Shown here in pieces: positions 37,983-40,286 of a stretch of 40,286 nt of DNA. Position 1 is the stretch's first letter. Every line of letters begins with the position of its first letter. Source of the DNA: a virus. A program made the translations under genes and the position numbers. The notes under the pieces are model-generated. The model did not search any database, was not told the origin of the DNA, and was given only the letters and a program-made list of their open reading frames with translations. The stretch spans positions 1 through 40,286 of IMG/VR virus record IMGVR_UViG_3300005537_000015. One strand, written 5' to 3'.

Positions 37983-38649
37983 CCTATGAAAGCGTCAGGG
38001 TTGGTACTTTGAAGAGAAAAAAACGTGTTCACCAGCGCGGCAAGAACATAGGCAAAGCTTTATCATAGGGGACTATGCTTGCGACGAGTTCGCCAGCATT
38101 AATCGTTGGGTTATCGACGAAAAAGTTGATGGTACTAACGTTCGTATCTTCTGGGAACCAGACGATCCGTTTTCCCCTACATTCGGTGGCAGGACAGATA
38201 ACGCGCAGATGCCTATTAGCTTGTTGCAACACCTGCAAAGAACGTTCACGCGCGAAAAACTGCTCGAGCAGTTCAAGGACGTAAAACGCGTGGTGTTGTT
38301 CGGTGAAGGGTATGGGCCTAAGATACAGGCTTGTGGAGCACGTTATCGCTCCGACGTGTCTTTCATCTTGTTCGACGTCGTCGTTGATGGTTGGTGGTTG
38401 CAAAAGCCCAGTGTATTGGAGATTGCCCAATCCCTTGACATTGAACACACTATCAATCAAGTGGTCATGACTACGAACGAAGTTGTCGAGTTCGTAAAAT
38501 CGCAACCCAAAAGCTATATCGCTGAGGATGCCACATTGATCATGGAGGGAGTAATAGCGCGTAGCATCCCGCTTATGTTGTTCAGACAAACACATACGCC
38601 CATCATGTTCAAGCTTAAAGTAAGAGACTTTGTACAAATGGAATATTAA
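37960..38649 (+). CDS. RNA ligase (nucleotidyltransferase type) with in-frame UGA codon 10
   Basis: 229 codons before the TAA stop. It starts MQYPKIHSL, then TGA (37987-37989), then KRQGWYFEEKK. The 'YPKI..L.KR' opening is conserved in DraRnl-like RNA ligases and spans the TGA, while no start codon follows it. The catalytic Lys is in EKVDGTNVRIFW (about residues 60-71), followed by VLFGEGYGPK and VIMEGV-type motifs (here LIMEGVIARS). It uses ATP to seal 3'-OH/5'-phosphate ends. UGA probably encodes Trp or is read through. Confidence 0.82.
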
Positions 38650-38654
38650 AAACA

Positions 38655-39116
38655 ATGTTAAAGTTGATATTACCAGGAGAACCCACAGCGCAGGCGCGTA
38701 TGCGGTTCTTCCGACGTGGGAATAAAACCATGTGTTTTGATCCACAAACAGCGTTGAAACGTGAGTTGCGTTTGTTGTTGCAAGAACAGATGCCAACACA
38801 GTGAAAGCAACCAGAAAATCCACGTGTCATGTTTTGGTTTGGCATGTCGATACCGAAAAGTATGCCTAAGTGTCAACGTGCTATGTGCAACACAGGGTTG
38901 TACAAGCATATAAAGAAGCCAGACGTTGACAACTTGATAAAATTGTATCTGGATGTTATGTCTGGCATCGTATTTAAGGACGACAATTGCGTGTCTCTGG
39001 GGTCGGCGATCAAAGTCTATACCGACTCCCCACGTGTAGAGATATACGTGCAAGAAACGCAAGCGCTCGTTTCAATGGACGAAATCTATGAGGGAACGTG
39101 GGAAATCAAGATCTAA
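38655..39116 (+). CDS. rusA: RusA-type Holliday-junction resolvase with in-frame UGA codon 50
   Basis: The opening LILPGEPTAQARMRFFRRGN is the RusA N-terminus. TGA occurs at 38802-38804, then KQPENPRVMFWFGMSIPKS continues. The active-site block KKPDVDNLIKLYLD and the acidic GIVFKDD (about residues 93-118) follow in the same frame. Both halves belong to one domain, so the frame must be read across TGA for a full protein of 153 residues. Resolves recombination junctions. TAA stop. Confidence 0.82.
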
Positions 39117-39604
39117 TTGATCAGTTATTTGGGCCAGATAAATATCATTGCTTGCGCGTAGCCAGTGAACGTTCACGTGAATCGTTGGTGAAAGATTATA
39201 TACATGCATCGTTTAAAGAAGTCTTACAGTTTTTAAACAAAAACTATAATGACGTTGAATTCTCTGCCGAATGGGTTATTAATGATGGCAATATAAACAT
39301 ACATGGCGACCTAGGCTACAAGGATTTGTATGACGAACACACAGCTAGCGATGTTGATGATATTCCAGACATGTTGGGTGATTTTGATGATAACGATCTA
39401 CTGTACAGTGAATCGTTGGAAGTCCTGGGAATCAAGTTGCAATACTGGTGGGTGCAACATTGTTCCCTTGGACACACACATTATAACAAGAAATATAGAC
39501 TTATAGGCGTCCCAGTGTTGTTGAACATGCTACACGTTTACAAGCTGGGCGCCAATGCCGGGGATCTGGTCAGCCAGTTTATACCCGACTTCTTTTACCA
39601 GTAA
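39098..39604 (+). CDS. Unknown 168-aa protein
   Basis: GTG start with GAGGG five bases before; overlaps the RusA end. Helical N-terminus, then an acidic Asp/Tyr-rich central part (DEHTASDVDDIPDMLGDFDD) and a beta-rich end. Convergent with the recombinase gene, overlapping by 75 bases on the other strand. TAA stop. Not recognised. Confidence 0.55.
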   Translation: MGNQDLIDQLFGPDKYHCLRVASERSRESLVKDYIHASFKEVLQFLNKNYNDVEFSAEWVINDGNINIHGDLGYKDLYDEHTASDVDDIPDMLGDFDDNDLLYSESLEVLGIKLQYWWVQHCSLGHTHYNKKYRLIGVPVLLNMLHVYKLGANAGDLVSQFIPDFFYQ

Positions 39605-40246
39605 GTAGTTCTTATACACCCGCGACGTTGCGCCATGCGTCCAGGGTGTATTTTTACGATTGCATAAGCCACGTTGTGTAAGCCACATGGCTATGTCTCT
39701 AAAGCTGTATAAACGTTGCGTTCGTAAGTGATACATGAACGCCAGCTGATAAGCTTCTTCTGCACACACTTCGATCTCGCCTTTGCACTTGAACTTAAAG
39801 CCATAGGGTATACGGCCAAGCCTCTCGCCCTTGGCACGTTTTTCTGCCATCTTGGACTTGATGTTATGGCTGATCGTTTCACGTTGTTTTTGTGCCATGC
39901 TACCGAATATACCAAGCATCCAGTCTTCAATGTGTGGCTCGCTAAAGCTGTAGACTTTTGCGTGCTTTGAGACGATCATGCGGTGAATATTAACCATCTC
40001 TACAATGTCACGGCTTAGACGATCCAACTTGAAGATAACAACCACGTCGCCACGTTTAACAGCGTCCAACATATTGGTTAATGCTGGACGCTTATGAATG
40101 GGTAACCGCGTTGAAACGTCGTGATCCCTGAACTCGACGACTGGAAAACCCTGGTTAACACTAGAAACATACTTCATGCAATGATGATTTTGCATTTCTT
40201 CATCTTGCTTGTCCGTTGAAACGCGTAAATATACTAAGTATCGCAT
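39530..40246 (-). CDS. Serine recombinase (resolvase/invertase type)
   Basis: 238 aa. Catalytic domain: YLRVSTDKQ with the nucleophilic Ser (residue 9 of about 238), GDVVVIFKLDRLSRD with two conserved Arg (about 65-79), AQKQRETISHNIKSKM helix E, and RLGRIPYGF leading into a DNA-binding domain. Larger than classic 185-aa resolvases, smaller than serine integrases. It could resolve genome multimers, invert a segment or integrate; no att site was identified. TAG stop. Confidence 0.88.
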   Translation of the reverse strand: MRYLVYLRVSTDKQDEEMQNHHCMKYVSSVNQGFPVVEFRDHDVSTRLPIHKRPALTNMLDAVKRGDVVVIFKLDRLSRDIVEMVNIHRMIVSKHAKVYSFSEPHIEDWMLGIFGSMAQKQRETISHNIKSKMAEKRAKGERLGRIPYGFKFKCKGEIEVCAEEAYQLAFMYHLRTQRLYSFRDIAMWLTQRGLCNRKNTPWTHGATSRVYKNYLLVKEVGYKLADQIPGIGAQLVNV

Positions 40247-40286
40247 GGAATACCCTTTTTCACTTCTACTAACTGTCTATGGAAGT
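40234..40286 (-). CDS. 3' part of the holin-like membrane protein (other side of the junction)
   Basis: The frame of the protein beginning at 211 continues here across the duplicated 30 bases to its TAG at 40234-40236. The end of the product is KKGIPCDT. The stop overlaps the first codons of the recombinase. Confidence 0.6.
   Translation of the reverse strand, partial: FHRQLVEVKKGIPCDT

Noticed and set aside
38029-38823. 264-codon minus-strand ORF
   Set aside because: It lies antisense to the RNA ligase and the RusA N-terminus, both supported by motifs. Its length reflects codon bias on the coding strand.
1-40286. Genome-wide genetic code 4 (UGA = Trp)
   Set aside because: Trp is almost always TGG in the long genes, UGA clearly terminates several genes (for example 2059 and 8844, where readthrough would enter a leader or a tRNA), and only three in-frame UGA codons were found.

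Overview
The window is one complete tailed-phage genome. The first 30 bases recur as the last 30 (40257-40286), so the molecule is circular or circularly permuted with a unit length of 40,256 bp. A P22-like portal (679 aa), an N4-gp56-type major capsid protein, a large terminase subunit and three late ejection-type proteins (the largest 1564 aa) without a tape measure indicate a podovirus. RusA, RecT, a DnaC-like loader, ArdA, a lipobox lipoprotein and strong SD sites suggest a Gram-negative host. The host cannot be named from the sequence.

Layout. (1) About 0-2.7 kb is a leftward accessory operon: a holin-like membrane protein that crosses the circular junction, small unknown proteins, the antirestriction protein ArdA, and two paralogous small proteins. 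Several of these genes carry a repeated 5' leader. (2) 2.98-8.84 kb runs rightward: TerS, a non-coding stretch, overlapping tiny genes that include three paralogs, then a cluster of 14 clear tRNA genes plus one tRNA-like gene with a UCA loop. Small ORFs lie between the tRNAs and several of them end inside the next tRNA. (3) 8.84-10.9 kb runs leftward: a membrane protein, a small protein and the RNA ligase RtcB. (4) 10.98-32.0 kb is one long rightward late operon: TerL, portal, scaffold, capsid, connector and tail proteins, ejection proteins and tail fibres. It ends at a strong intrinsic terminator at 32.02 kb. (5) 32.05-34.4 kb runs leftward: a C5 cytosine methyltransferase, a lipoprotein, RecT and a RecB/Cas4-like nuclease. 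(6) 34.67-39.6 kb runs rightward: a winged-helix replication protein, a DnaC-like helicase loader, a SpoVG/SSB-like protein, a second RNA ligase and RusA. A serine recombinase converges on this arm from the right.

Most unusual is the behaviour of UGA. Three genes (a zinc-knuckle protein just before TerL, the RNA ligase and RusA) are each interrupted in frame by UGA in the same context, UGA-AAG-C, and the frame stays open on both sides. UGA ends 9 of 20 rightward genes in the 3-11.4 kb region. It ends none of the 33 rightward genes in the late operon and right arm. The phage also carries a tRNA-like gene whose loop centre is UCA and a tRNA-Trp(CCA) with a poor D-stem. Together these suggest selective or timed UGA readthrough, though nonsense mutation or sequence error is not excluded.

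Two RNA ligases (RtcB and an EKVDGTN-type ligase) beside a large tRNA set fit a tRNA-protection and repair programme against host anticodon nucleases. ArdA and the methyltransferase address restriction. The nuclease/RecT pair, RusA and the DnaC-like loader form the recombination and replication module. No endolysin was recognised.
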